The notes under the pieces: generated by a model
The model's database searches: none
The model's input: the letters and a program-made list of their open reading frames with translations, nothing else
Told to the model about the DNA's origin: nothing
Part shown: positions 1 through 11,490 of the stretch, one piece after another
How positions within the stretch are numbered: the stretch's first letter is position 1
How the letters are laid out: every line of letters begins with the position of its first letter
Translations under genes and position numbers: made by a program
Assembly (NCBI GenBank): GCA_024516035.1
Contig: CM044960.1
Span: 20,104,668 to 20,168,667, forward strand
DNA from: Bactericera cockerelli
Lineage: Eukaryota > Arthropoda > Insecta > Hemiptera > Triozidae
Reading direction: 5' to 3'
Length of the DNA stretch: 64,000 nt

Positions 1-412
1 AGTTATTGGAAAAAAAGTCCAAAGTAGACTGACCTACTCAAAGATGGTTGATATTAGCCTTAACATGCGAGTGAATACACCCTGAATAATATTATATTAA
101 AGCCATAAGTCATTCGTTTTGTATTATATTTCTCATATGTATTAAGAAGGCCCTACCTCCCCTCTCCTCGCCTCTAAACATCTATTTCCCCTAAAAACAT
201 CCTAAAATGTTTTTATTTGAAAATATTTTTTCTTCCTCCAAGATGACCCAATGTTAAATTTATCTCTTTGGTCAAGAAGTTATTATATTGGCTGTGTGGG
301 AATGTTGTCTTCTGAGTAGAAAGAAAACAGGGTCCAAAGAATTCAGCTTTGGATCACTGGAATCAAATTTATGACTTTTTGAGGTTAATTTGAGGTATGT
401 GATTTTTCAGAT

Positions 413-480
413 AATAGAGGGTAAAACCCCCGACGTGATATGACCATGCAGTTAAGAAGTGACGTTAAACCAAATTTAGC
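413..480 (+). repeat. Tail fragment of a SINE
   Basis: The segment matches the 3' part of the 5S-headed SINEs at 13291 and 55376, including the stretch that reads agggtaaaaccccc followed by a gatatgaccatg block and a gacgttaaacc end. Only the tail is present, so this is a truncated, diverged copy. The bases before it (1-412) show nothing I can name. Confidence 0.6.
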
Positions 481-710
481 ATTGTACCCATATTTTATGA
501 AACATCATTCATAAATTAAAAAAAAAAAAAATGCAATTGTATTTACTAATCTCTTTTCAAGTCTTACAGGCTAAGACTAAAATAGCCAAAATATATGCCT
601 AACTTTATGTCTCATTATGACTAAAAAAAGCTATATGAAATTCTTTGGACACACATGTGTGTATGGCACCTAACCTAGGTCATGTCTGCGAGTCTACCGC
701 TGGGTTATCT

Positions 711-798
711 AGTAACTCCTGTACCTACCTATAGTAACTCATGTACCTACCTTTATTAACTCCTGTACCTACCTACAGTAACTCCTGTACCTACCGAC
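711..798. repeat. Minisatellite, about 22-24 bp unit, four copies
   Basis: Four imperfect copies of a unit reading roughly agtaactcctgtacctacc follow one another. No coding frame or transposon signature is associated. Confidence 0.75.
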
Positions 799-3027
799 AG
801 TGTAAACCTACAAGTCCCTGTTCAAGACAAGCATTTTGCTTTCGATTCCTTGGAGGTTTCAGTCAGCGTTTTGTTTTTATTTTACAAGAAAGGGGACAAA
901 GCGAAGAGTAAGGCTGGAAGATAAATGAGGTATTTGGAATTGAATCCGTTGCACGCTCTTGTAGTGTAAAGTATTTAGGTAGTTACGTAGTAGAGGGAGA
1001 ATGGATCAAAATGTATCTTCATAGTGTAAGATTTTCTGTTGTAAACTGTCTTAAATCAGAAATCATTATAAAGTGGTACAAAAACATACATAATGTCTGA
1101 TCATCAATATATTACAGAAATGGTGAATGCAGAAAATCTGGCTCATAGAATTATTTCATTATACAATACTAAGGTACAAAGTAAGGAATGGAAACAGGAG
1201 ACATTGATACATTTTTCCAGGTTTGTGAGTATACATGGTACGTACATTATTAACTTGAAGCTCAAAGGGGGAGAAAAAAATAATTGTCTAAATTAAACAT
1301 TAATCCCGTAAAAGTATCTCCTTCAACGATTGTCCATCGCTGTACAGAGAGGCAATTCAGTCTGTATTGAAAGTGTTACATTACTCCCCTCAGACCTTTG
1401 TTTGAAGTGATTGAAGTGCTTCATTTGTAAATACATATTGTAAATAAATTCTTTGACAAATTTCTTATTGTTGTGTCAGAAATTACTTTACATTTTCTTA
1501 GTTAACACTACCTATATCATACGTATTTATTACATATGTCATTATTTGTCTCAGTAATGTTAATAAAGTAGCTCCATGGGGCTTTTCTTCCCCAATGTAA
1601 AAATAAACCTAGCATAAGAAAATAGGAAGATATTACAGGAATCTACTGTTGGTTTGTTCTTATGTGTACTGATTTAAATCAACTTTATACTCTCTTAATT
1701 GCTTAGTATAATCTTTACGTATAGTATTTATAATAAAAAAAATATATTGCTCTGAATATTAGTTATAATAATGAGTAACAATCACTTTAAGAATATTGGA
1801 ATAGTCTTGATCCTTCAATGGTGTTCAACAAAAAGACTTGCTCTTACACGTCTCACAAATGTTATTGTTCTGCTAATGTGGATTAAAGTGGGTTAAGATG
1901 AGATCATTACTGCAGCACCAAATTAAAAACATCAACGGGTTAATACAAACAAGAGTAATTTAAAAAATATAATTATTTTTTCCATTAAATTATTATTATT
2001 CTTTTTTTATTATTTAGTAGGAAAAAAGCAATTTTCTTTATTGCTTTTTTGGAGAAAAACAAGAACTGGCTCAGGTTATAATTTAAACATGGGGTAGTTC
2101 TCTTCTTTTTATTATTAAAAAGTTGTCCGTCGGGTTGGTACATAGGTACAGGTTTGCCAGTCTGCTTAATTTACATTTTTAAATAACAATCCCCTTCTCT
2201 CTCTTTTTGATGTTAATGAGATTTTTAGGGATAGTTCTTCTTTTTCCTTCGTTTTTCATTAAAAAATGTGTTTGTCATTAAGAAGTAAGGAAGGCAAAAA
2301 ATATGAAGGGTTGCTTTCACTTCCACCAAAAGAATATGAAAGGTTACACTTAAAAACATCAAAATAATCATCATTATGAATTTCTCCATCTTAATATTCT
2401 TGTGGCATGAATTCTAATAGTGGGGGTGTAAAATGCCACACAGAAAACTACACGGAGCCACACCATGGACAATACAACACACAATGTTTAGAAAGATATA
2501 CATAATTATGTAACTTTATTTCATTAAGGTAATGTATGTTGTTATCTATCGAGCCTTGAGTAGAAATGTACAACCTAGTGTCCATCAGGAGCAAGACAGC
2601 AAGGGATGCACTCATCATGACCTTCGCCACTGGTAGGAAATGAGGGTAATTTCCGCAATTGATAACAATACACTGCTAGTTTCTTCTTCAGTGCTCGACC
2701 AGCCACTTCCAAGCAAGTTTTTCTTATATTTACTAGATTAACTTTAATAATATTCCATAATAATAAATGTACATATCAACCTGATATGTGCTCTCCGCTC
2801 ATCCCATCCATAACCAATTAACTAAAACATCTATCCGCAAGTGCCGTAAAATTCGTATTATTTTTACCCTTTGAAAGTTTATGCCTAAATAGCTAATACG
2901 TGGATGAATTCGTATAACAATCACACGTATTGCGTGGTTTTGACCGTGCCCTAAATTTATTTAAAGTCCAACAACGCTGGTGGGACTCCACCTTACAAAT
3001 TGTACCTGTATCTCTGTATAGTGTATA
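799..3027. other. AT-rich stretch, no gene recognised
   Basis: Only short open frames occur here, the longest clean one being 67 codons at 1093-1296, which I do not recognise and which has no convincing splice signals. Poly-A/T runs and short inverted A/T stretches are present. I see no transposon core or RNA gene. Confidence 0.5.
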
Positions 3028-3291
3028 TCTCTATATATAAAACAGAAAAAAGGACTACCTACCTACCTACCTACCTACCTACCTACCTACCTATGTTTGT
3101 TTGTCCGGAGTTGTTTAGCCAAAACGGTAAGAGATAGCGAAAAATGTCTCAGAATTGACCCCCCCAAAACCATTATCGCTTTGTCCAGAAAAATTATAAA
3201 AAGTTCAAAAAGGCATTGCTGTCCAGCAGTACGGCCATGCCTTACTAAATTTGAAATTTAGTCCCGTTGCAAAGCACGGGCAAACGGCTAG
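3028..3291 (+). mobile_element. Non-autonomous Helitron (mini-Helitron)
   Basis: The left end begins TCTCTATATATAA directly after an A, and the right end is a short hairpin (cccgt, loop, acggg at 3263-3280) followed nine bases later by CTAG and then T. TC start, subterminal 3' hairpin, CTRR end and insertion between A and T are the known Helitron features. The interior holds a (CTAC)n microsatellite at about 3055-3092 and no helicase ORF, so it depends on an autonomous element elsewhere. Confidence 0.7.
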
Positions 3292-3686
3292 TTCTGCATA
3301 AAGGCAACATGGCGCCTCCACTAATTCTGCATCTTACCTAAGTACATACAATATTATTGATGAAGCACATCTCTTCTTTCATCAGAAAGCTTGAGATGCT
3401 CTCCCAAGACCAAAGGACTGAATTGGCCACAGAGGTCTTTATCTTGTGTTTTTTCCAGATTGACCCGAAGGATTTTCTACTCGGAAAACAAATGGGAAAA
3501 TCGAACAGCCAAAGCTCTGGAGCTCATTCTTTTTGCTAGCTTTAGCCTGTCCGTTGAAATATTTTCGACCATTTATTATTTTAAATCTCCCGTTATTACT
3601 ATTTTCTATTATCTGGCCATACCCGGTCTGTTTTGTTTAGCTAATGTTTTATTTATGTCTATTTGTCTACTGGCCTTATGAGTGCT
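3292..3686. other. Unassigned spacer with two overlapping open frames
   Basis: Two overlapping plus-strand frames (60 and 96 codons) cover 3357-3681. Neither resembles a protein family I know, the composition is ordinary for the region, and there is no repeat signature. Probably non-coding. Confidence 0.3.
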
Positions 3687-3754
3687 AAATTATGTACTAA
3701 ATTCAGCCCTAAATTAGTAGTACATAATTTAGGGCTGAATTTAGTACATAATTT
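3687..3754. repeat. Perfect palindrome, 30-bp arms
   Basis: Bases 3687-3716 are the exact reverse complement of 3725-3754 with an 8-base spacer. The arms are not part of the Helitron to the left. They end where similarity to the 5' end of the LINE at 18727-23545 begins, so the palindrome is either the target or the extreme 5' end of the adjacent LINE. Confidence 0.85.
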
Positions 3755-4151
3755 CAACATCTCTGTGAAAATTTTGCTCCTCAGTATTTAATTAATTCAA
3801 AGTGATATACTTCTGTGATAATAAAAAAAATTATACCAATTTGAAGATAAAAACTTCATTCTTAATTATCAGTTACTATATTCTCTTTTCGTTTCGTATT
3901 TATATCGTAATCATCGAGTTTCTTCACTTATTGTAACTTCCTTACGGAAAATTTGTTTATTCAGTTGCTAAGAAGGAAAATCCCGTTGCTAAGTGATTTT
4001 ATCAACAAGCGAACATTAGTTGTTAAATATAAACATTCATAATGACTTGTGATTTTTAAATAACATGCAATGTAATTTTTAATTATTTTTTTTTCTGTCC
4101 TGATCTTTTGGAAAGAACTAATATATAATATTATTATTAATATCTTTAATC

Positions 4152-5156
4152 ATGGCAAATGCAGACGCTAAAATTGATCTTTTGCTGTCAAATTTAAATA
4201 ATTTAGAAATTCAGTTCAACTCATTAAAAGAAGCTAAGTCAGTCGAAAAGCCTACGGCGAGTAATGTTCAGGAACCAAACTCACTTTCCACATTTGAATC
4301 GGTTTTCTTTTCTTTTAAAGCGCTCGTAATGTGTGAATTAAGTAATATTAAGGAGCAACTGAGGAAACAAGATGAAAAGATCAATAATCTTGAGCAGTAC
4401 TCTAGGCGGAACTGTATCCTTATTTATGGCTTAAAAGAAGACAAGAAGAATCCAACGGATATGGATTGTGTAAATATGGCCTTATCAGTATTTCAAGGTA
4501 AATTAAATCTTGATATTCATCTTGCGCACATTGATCGTGCTCATCGCATTGGCCCTAAAAAGATGGATGGTAAAAGCAGACCTGTGATAGTTAAATTTGT
4601 TTCCTACTATCATAGGCGGCTTGTTTTCTCTAACAAGAAGCATCTAAAGAAAACTGGGATTCACATCACTGAATCGTTAACTAAAGTTAACTATCAGTTA
4701 TTCTTTGAAGCCAAGAAAATATACTCGATTGAAAATGTTTGGACGTCAGACGGAAATATTTTCATCAAGGATGGCGAAATTAAATATAAAGTTAGGACAA
4801 TTGAAGAGCTCAGAAACGTTAGTGTGCGAAACCTCACTCACCCAAATGATAATCAGAATACTTCAAACGCACTAGTTTCCTCTCAAGTGGTTCCCGTCAC
4901 CCCTGCGTCTGCGTCTGTTCAAATCAAGTCTGTTCCGCCCGTTAGCCAGCACCCTGTTACACCTGCGTCTGTTCAAATCAAGTCTGTTCCGCCCGTTAGC
5001 CAACACCCTGTTACGCCTGCGCCTGTTCATAGCAAGTCTGTACAGCCCGTTCGTCAACACACTCCTGTTCCTAGCTCTATTCCGAAACTACTCCCTATAA
5101 TCCAGAACAGTAAATTTAATAAAAGGAAATCAGGAGGCAGGAAGTACAAAAAATGA
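4152..5156 (+). CDS. LINE ORF1, nucleic-acid-binding chaperone-like protein
   Basis: A 334-residue ORF1 protein expected to coat LINE RNA. After about 70 variable residues comes a heptad-rich stretch (about 72-95) ending in [17 protein letters not shown], the start of an RRM-like domain shared with L1-type ORF1 proteins. This domain runs to about residue 225 and includes the block DRAHRIG and [13 protein letters not shown]. The C-terminal third has about three tandem copies of an 18-residue Pro/Val/Ser repeat (about residues 250-305, 54 bp in DNA) and a strongly basic tail. There is no CCHC zinc knuckle. ORF2 follows after 364 bases. A diverged homologue lies at 21021-21887 without the repeats. 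Confidence 0.85.
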   Translation: MANADAKIDLLLSNLNNLEIQFNSLKEAKSVEKPTASNVQEPNSLSTFESVFFSFKALVMCELSNIKEQLRKQDEKINNLEQYSRRNCILIYGLKEDKKNPTDMDCVNMALSVFQGKLNLDIHLAHIDRAHRIGPKKMDGKSRPVIVKFVSYYHRRLVFSNKKHLKKTGIHITESLTKVNYQLFFEAKKIYSIENVWTSDGNIFIKDGEIKYKVRTIEELRNVSVRNLTHPNDNQNTSNALVSSQVVPVTPASASVQIKSVPPVSQHPVTPASVQIKSVPPVSQHPVTPAPVHSKSVQPVRQHTPVPSSIPKLLPIIQNSKFNKRKSGGRKYKK

Positions 5157-5520
5157 TAGGAATAGATAAGAGATTTTTTTTTTTATGTTTTTTTTTTTTT
5201 TTTTTTTTCCTCTCTCTTTCTGTTGTACAGTTCTTTGCATTAGTGCTTTAGTTGATTAACACACACATATATATATATATATATATATTTTTTTTTTTTT
5301 ACTGTTCTCGTTATTTGATATTCAAAGAATGTATGAATTTATCAATTTTTCTTTCCAAAGATCTTTAAGTACAAGAAAAAAAAAAAAACTTTTCTTTCTT
5401 GTAATATCTTTTGTATTATAGCTCCGCCCTTTTCCCCTTATTTTTTTTTCTCTCCCCCTCCCTCTTCCCCGTTCCCGTTCCCATTTTTTTTTTTTTTTTT
5501 CTCATTAAATAAGCACTTGT
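5157..5520 (+). other. Pyrimidine-rich spacer between LINE ORF1 and ORF2
   Basis: Almost no purine-rich sequence: several T runs of 10-20, C/T tracts, one (AT)n tract at about 5265-5288. The related inverted element has an equally T-rich spacer in the sense direction (20694-21020), so base composition rather than exact sequence is conserved. It could affect how ORF2 is translated or spliced; that is inference. Confidence 0.6.
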
Positions 5521-8472
5521 ATGTTATCTGATCCTAGTGTTTTTGTTTTTCCAGGCAACGTATATTCTGATGTTTCATCTGACTCGACTGATTCCGAAGA
5601 CTCACTGGTTGCTCCTCCACTTTCCTCAGCATTATTACAACAGTTGACACCTTACTCCTCTTCGTTCAGAGTTTCCCACATAAATGCCCAGTCTCTTATA
5701 TCTCATCATGCCAACCTACTCGCAACATTTGGTAATAGAAGCTTTCATGCCATTCTTGTTTCTGAAACTTTTCTCAAACCATCATTACCTGATGTGCTAG
5801 CTTCTATCCCTGGCTACACTCTCATAAGAAATGATAGACTGCATTCACGTTGTGGTGGAGTAGGTATTTACCTTCGAGACGGTATAGACTTTACAGTTCT
5901 TCAATGTTCTGATGGTAATGCCGTCAAGAAAGTTGAATACCTTTTGGTGGAAGTAAGATTCTGTCATAAGAAGCTCATGTTGGGTGTAGTTTACAGACCG
6001 CCTACAATTGCCTATTCTCAAGATCTCGAGACTTTATTGAGTGCTTTCTTGCCCCACTATGAAGATTTTATTATAATGGGCGATTTCAATTGTGATCTTA
6101 CCGTTTCTAATTTGAATTCTACAAGATTTAAGAATCTAATGAAGTCTGTCAGTTTGTCTATTTTACCTTCAAAACCTACATTTCATTTAGACAATCATGA
6201 CAGCTTGTTAGATCTCACACTTGTCAAATCGCCTATTAAAGTTCAATATTATGAGCAGATTTCTGCACCTGGTTTTTCTCACCATGATTTAATTTTCATG
6301 GCTTATCAAATAGGTAACATTAAATATTCTATCAGAAAAATCAAGTTCAGGGATTTCCGTAATATGGACAATAATGATCTTATTAGTGATGCAGAAAGTT
6401 CTCAATGGAGTCAAGTGACTGAATTGAATGATGTTAATGCAAAAGTTGATTCATTCACAAATATTATAACAAGTCTTCTTAATAAACATGCTCCTTTAAA
6501 AAATGCTAAAGTGAAATATCCCCCTACGCCATGGCTGAACCCAGAGATTTTAAAACTAATGAAACGTAGAGATCGAGCTTACAACAAATATAGAAGAACC
6601 AAATTGGAGCAACATCATGACAAGTATAAACTTCTTAGGAATCGTTGTAATCGATCTGTACGTGATGCAAAGGAGTTTTATATATCTCGAGGTATTGCAT
6701 CATGTAAAAATGAAAAATCACTCTGGCAGTTTTTAAGGAGTCTTGGTATTAATGTGGATGATTCATCTAAGCGTATTGATCCTCAATTTAGTCTTGATGA
6801 TCTGAATAAACAATTTGTAACGCCGCCTGTAAAACTAGATCCAACACACAAGCTTAATATTATGAACAACATACTTGCTCAACCTGATCCAACACATCCT
6901 GAATTTTGCTTTCAGGAAGTTTCTTGTGCAGATGTAAGACAGGCATTTTCTTCGATAAGATCTAATGCAGCTGGTACTGATGGTTTCTCAATCTGTTTCC
7001 TCAAGCTGATACTAGATTCCATTGTTCCTTCTTTAACGCATATTATTAATTCCTCTCTTTCATCAGGCGTATTTCCACAGCAATGGAAAATCGGTCGTAT
7101 TGTTCCTCTGCCCAAGATTTCTAAACCGAAAGGATTGAGCGATTTTCGTCCCATTTCACTTTTACCCATATTTTCCAAAGTCCTTGAAAAAGTTGTGCAT
7201 TTGCAAATTATAGGTTTCTGTAATTTCAACAATCTGTTCAATCCTTATCAATCGGGATTTCGACCGGGTCATAGCACTACTACTGCACTTTTGAAAGTAA
7301 CTGATGATATCCGTAGAAATATGGATAGAACTCAAGTTACTATTCTTGTACTTTCAGACTTTAGTAAAGCTTTCGATTCGGTTGATTTTGACATTCTTCT
7401 AATCAAACTTCAAAAACATTTTAATTTCTCGCCATCTGTTTTGAATTGGTTTTCAACATATCTAAGAAATCGTCAACAATTGGTTGTCAATGGTGATCAA
7501 TTTTCCAACCTTTTGTTTACTACAAGAGGTGTCCCTCAAGGCAGTATTTTAGGCCCCATATTGTTTTCCATGTTCATAAATGATATCGGAAAATTATTTC
7601 AGCATTGTTTTTATCATTTATATGCTGATGATCTACAACTGTATGTACACTGTTCAGTCGACAATATTAATCAAGGTATTGACATGCTTAATATTGATCT
7701 CCAGAAATTACATGAGTGGACTATAGTTCATGGTATTCTACCAAATCCCAAGAAATTCCAAAGTATTATAATAGGATCATCGCCCCTTCTTGATAGGTTA
7801 TCGAAACTTATAGTCCATCCCATTATCTTCAACTCTAATATTATTCCTCTTTCTAATTCAGTCAAAAACTTGGGCCTCCTATTTGATTCAAATCTATCTT
7901 GGAACTTACAAGTCATCAATGTTGGGAAAAAAGTCTTCAGAAAATTTCATTCATTAAATCGTCTTAAAAGGTTTTTACCTTTTAAGACAAAAAAGCTCCT
8001 ATGTACATCTCTCATTTTCCCAACTATTGAATACGGAGGAGTAGTTTTCAGCAATATTAGTGGACTTCTCATGAAAAAACTTCAGATTTACCAAAATGCT
8101 TGCGTACGTTATATCTTCGGTTTAAAGAAATATGATCATGTTTCTGACCTCAGAAGATCGCTGACGTGGTTGACTATTACGAGAAGACTGGAGCATCAGA
8201 CATTATGTCTTTTGTGGAAAACAATGAACGAAGAATCATCACCTTCATATCTTCATTCTTCATTTCATCCATTACAAAGTTTCCACTCACATAATACACG
8301 ATCACGTCATATCCTCACCATCCCCATGCATTATACAGATTTCATGAGTAAGAGTTTCTCTGTTAATGCTGCAAGGTTGTGGAATCGACTTCCAGAGGAA
8401 CTCAGAGTCTCGGAAAGTCGTATGTCGTTTAAGATGAAACTAAAAGAATATATGTTTGGCATGGATCAGTAA
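5521..8472 (+). CDS. LINE ORF2: AP endonuclease plus reverse transcriptase
   Basis: A 983-residue polyprotein that nicks target DNA and copies LINE RNA by target-primed reverse transcription. Endonuclease domain about residues 45-265: [36 protein letters not shown], and the catalytic-type PGFSHHDL. Linker with [12 protein letters not shown] and a basic segment. Reverse transcriptase about 485-760: [45 protein letters not shown] (motif A), GVPQGSILGP (motif B) and YADDLQLY (motif C, catalytic Asp pair). The C-terminal domain ends with the block SFSVNAARLWNRLP typical of this clade. No frameshift or stop. The start codon is not certain; an earlier initiation or splicing event cannot be excluded. 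Confidence 0.92.
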   Translation: MLSDPSVFVFPGNVYSDVSSDSTDSEDSLVAPPLSSALLQQLTPYSSSFRVSHINAQSLISHHANLLATFGNRSFHAILVSETFLKPSLPDVLASIPGYTLIRNDRLHSRCGGVGIYLRDGIDFTVLQCSDGNAVKKVEYLLVEVRFCHKKLMLGVVYRPPTIAYSQDLETLLSAFLPHYEDFIIMGDFNCDLTVSNLNSTRFKNLMKSVSLSILPSKPTFHLDNHDSLLDLTLVKSPIKVQYYEQISAPGFSHHDLIFMAYQIGNIKYSIRKIKFRDFRNMDNNDLISDAESSQWSQVTELNDVNAKVDSFTNIITSLLNKHAPLKNAKVKYPPTPWLNPEILKLMKRRDRAYNKYRRTKLEQHHDKYKLLRNRCNRSVRDAKEFYISRGIASCKNEKSLWQFLRSLGINVDDSSKRIDPQFSLDDLNKQFVTPPVKLDPTHKLNIMNNILAQPDPTHPEFCFQEVSCADVRQAFSSIRSNAAGTDGFSICFLKLILDSIVPSLTHIINSSLSSGVFPQQWKIGRIVPLPKISKPKGLSDFRPISLLPIFSKVLEKVVHLQIIGFCNFNNLFNPYQSGFRPGHSTTTALLKVTDDIRRNMDRTQVTILVLSDFSKAFDSVDFDILLIKLQKHFNFSPSVLNWFSTYLRNRQQLVVNGDQFSNLLFTTRGVPQGSILGPILFSMFINDIGKLFQHCFYHLYADDLQLYVHCSVDNINQGIDMLNIDLQKLHEWTIVHGILPNPKKFQSIIIGSSPLLDRLSKLIVHPIIFNSNIIPLSNSVKNLGLLFDSNLSWNLQVINVGKKVFRKFHSLNRLKRFLPFKTKKLLCTSLIFPTIEYGGVVFSNISGLLMKKLQIYQNACVRYIFGLKKYDHVSDLRRSLTWLTITRRLEHQTLCLLWKTMNEESSPSYLHSSFHPLQSFHSHNTRSRHILTIPMHYTDFMSKSFSVNAARLWNRLPEELRVSESRMSFKMKLKEYMFGMDQ

Positions 8473-8592
8473 TTTTGTTTTATTATTATTATAAGTTGCT
8501 AGTTCCTCCCCCCCCCCCCCCTTCCCTTCTTTTCCCCTATTTTAATTGTAAATATTTTCTTTTGTTTTTTCCAACTGTTTTTGTTTCCTGTA

Positions 8593-8643
8593 ATCAAGGG
8601 TGGTGTGGAAGAGAATGCCGTAGGCATTATCACCACCCTTGAT
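8593..8643 (+). other. 3' UTR hairpin of the LINE
   Basis: 13-bp arms (8593-8605 and 8631-8643) are perfectly complementary, with a second short stem inside (aatgcc, gta, ggcatt). An equivalent hairpin with the same nested layout but different arms occurs at 23349-23394 and in five truncated copies, so the structure has been kept. It is a good candidate for the signal recognised by the LINE reverse transcriptase. Confidence 0.8.
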
Positions 8644-8750
8644 CAGGCTTTGTTTATTTTTATCTCTAAATTGTTACCATGTACATTGTATGTAAAATAT
8701 GTAAATAAAGCTTGATCGAAATGTTTATAAATAAATAAAAATAAATAAAA

Positions 8751-11378
8751 TGTTAGGAATGTGTAGGAATAATAGAAATACTCATATGATAGGTAACTGT
8801 TAATAAATTCGACGATAGTAATTATTTGTATTTATCCAGGGTTGTGTTCTTTTTCACAAGTATTACTGGAGGAATCTCGTAAATCTAAAAATAATTAATC
8901 TACAAATATTTCTATATTGTAAATTACAGAACAGGCAGTATGACTGTAATACGATGAAGGTATTTTGAAATATGTAGATTTGAAATAGATTGTGTTAGGA
9001 GAATACTTTGAGTTGGTTGACCATCATTAATATCATTATGGACAGTTATAAAAGGTTTATATTTTACAAATTTAAGCCGTGCCCGTCAAACTGTTTTTTT
9101 TTTTTTTTTTTTTTTTGTATTTATAAAAATTAAACTTATTTTAAGACGAATATATAGATATTTGTCTTGAGTTTTAACCTCAATTGCTTAATAAAAAAGA
9201 AGAAACAATCCCTCGCCTGCAGAGGGCTCATCCTTGAGGATTAGATTTTGAGTTTTATCCATAGGACCCAAAGCAATAACTGCGGAGAGTCAACGAGAGA
9301 GGGAGAAATATGCTTTTAAATATTTTGATAACCTCAGCGACTCTTTTTTTTAATATTCCCATGTTTTATTAATTTTTCGACTTTTTTTCGTTTTCTATCC
9401 CATCCTTGGTTTTTTAATCTGTGAGAATAACCCCGTTCAAGATTATTCCTAAATAAATTTTTCAATGTAAACAAAATCCAAAATTTATTTTTCAATCACA
9501 TCAATAGACTAGAGCAAGATACATAATATATAAAGTACCAGGTAGCCTCCTTGTAGGTACATAATGTAAGTAGGTAGAAATGAATTATTGGATAAAATTT
9601 ATAGAGAAACGAGGCTAATTAATATCGTCTTTCTAGTCAGGCAAGTAGATAGTCCTCTAAGTCGAGAGTTTGACTCTCGTCCGACATCAATATTTATTAC
9701 AAAAAAAGTATTTTTTTGTATATAACGAAATACTCGTTATCTATCTTTTATTTTTGATTTCGAGACGACCCTACATTACAAAATAAATTATTTCCCATGT
9801 TTAAAAAGTTGTCAAGATTTTAAAGGTAGAATTTCTTTGACAAGAAACGCATGACTAAAAGATAAATCAAATAATTATAGAATGAACCGGGATAGCCCTA
9901 CAGTTGTGCAAAACATCCTTTAAAAAAGTTCCTTTTTTTCGTTTTTAGTGGGTTAACTTTATTATTACAATTTTTTTCTCATCAAAGATTTTTTTAATTT
10001 TAATTTTTATTAAAATAAAAAAGAATATTAGAGCTCTTCTGCTCAGGTCCCCCGGGTACATTATCCTGAAATCTAATTGTTTTGTTAAGTTCTTTTAATT
10101 AGTAAAAGCAACAAGAGAAAAAATAAGAGAAGAAAAAATGGCAAAAAATAAGTTTTAATAATAAAAAAAAATATTACCTACAAGGTGTACCAATATAAAA
10201 TTCTAAGAAATAATATAAATTGTTAATAAAATAAAAAAAAATATTTTTTTTCCTCTGGATATTCATTTATATAATTATTTACTAGTGTACCTTGCTACTT
10301 TTGTATATGGCATAGTTGATAGTTGGTATACTATTATGAGATATATCAGTTAGTAATTTAGGACATGAAGTGACTATTCTCAGAATTTGAAATAAAAGTA
10401 ATTTTCAATTTATTTAAGTATGAAGTAAATTTATTTACTGTATTAATCTTTTTTCATGAGCCGTAGGAATTGTACCACATTTTCACCGTACCAACACCCT
10501 GTAATAAAAGTAAAACATGAAAACTTTCAAAGTAGGTAGGTAAACCAAAATAATATCTGTGCACTTTGAATTTATTTTATTTTTTAAGGGGTATTTTTTT
10601 TCTATTAAAATGATTTTCTGGGTGGATTTGTGGAGTACTTAGTTAAACTTAGTTTTAATAATTAAGCCCAGTACTTGTAGGTATGCTTAGTTCTTACCCG
10701 TGTCTTTAGAATAAAAGATTTCAAAGATGGCTGCTTGATCTTGATATAATATATGTACAAAAATGAATCTTCCCTATCTTTATCATGTGAACCAGATAAC
10801 ACGTTACCGTTATAACTATAACTTATAACATACTATAACTTCTCCGAGACCATGTTTTCTTGTTCATACAAGGTTTAGGAGACTTGAAAAGGAAATAATA
10901 AAAAAAGTTTTTAATGTCAAAATGTTATATAAAGAAAACCTGGCGAAACTAAAAAATGAGAATAATATGAGGAAATTCTCTTATGAAAAACTGTACAGTG
11001 ATTTATGAGCGAGTCTTTACAAGGTGTGCCGTGAGCTTTCGAAATCTGAGGGTTCCTTGTTGCAAAATTACCTTAGACACGATTTTTTAGAAGTCATGCA
11101 ACTTATGAGTAACAATTAAATAGGTCTATCAAATCAGCCTTCAGACTTATCTGAATACCACCTTGCATTTCAGGTTCCCGAATAATTACTTTGCCAAATA
11201 TATTTTCATGAAATAAAGATGAAAAATTTACCAAGCTTCAACAATTTGTCGATTACTTCTTGGTATGATTTGCCAGAGAATATAAATGAGTGTTGTCAGT
11301 AATTTTGTTAGTAACTTCTGACAAAAGCATAATTTCCTGGCATATAAAAAGTTAATCAATAAAACTTACTGTTACCTA
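8751..11378. other. AT-rich stretch, no gene recognised
   Basis: Long A/T tracts and no open frame worth reporting. At about 9636-9692 a short segment with a B-box-like gagtttgactctc and complementary gtcgg/ccgac ends may be the remnant of a tRNA-headed SINE, but no body could be matched. Confidence 0.45.
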
Positions 11379-11490
11379 GCATTGGTAGCTGTTTTGAAGA
11401 CGGATCAATGATCTGTGGATCAGATCCCACCCAATGCTTGGATTTTTTCTCTTTTATTTATTATTATGACCTCAAAATAATAATAATAAG
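11379..11490 (+). mobile_element. tRNA-headed SINE, GCATTGG type
   Basis: A tRNA-like head with a 7-bp closing stem (gcattgg at 11379, ccaatgc ending 11437), an A-box-like ggtagc and a B-box-like ggatcagatccc, followed by a T-rich segment and an (ATA)n tail. Related heads occur at 26856-26942, 30323-30399 and 58440-58516 on the minus strand. Confidence 0.55.

Larger units (their letters stand above)
3755..8750 (+). mobile_element. CR1/Jockey-like LINE, apparently full length
   Basis: A non-LTR retrotransposon of about 5 kb with 5' UTR, two open reading frames (4152-5156 and 5521-8472), a pyrimidine-rich inter-ORF spacer, a 3' UTR with a stable hairpin at 8593-8643 and a short (AAATA)n tail instead of poly-A. 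The 5' boundary is set by loose similarity to the 5' end of the inverted relative near 22330-22385. Both ORFs are uninterrupted and the RT and endonuclease signatures are complete, so this copy may be young and competent. A clear target-site duplication was not found. CR1 versus Jockey placement needs a tree. Confidence 0.85.

Noticed and set aside
3055..3095. CRISPR-like or regulatory tandem array
   Set aside because: Simple (CTAC)n microsatellite inside a Helitron; the other arrays in the window also lack spacers.
6912..7241. Minus-strand genes inside the LINE ORFs (also 4872-5060 and 7728-7919)
   Set aside because: Complementary-frame shadows of well-supported ORF1 and ORF2 coding sequence.
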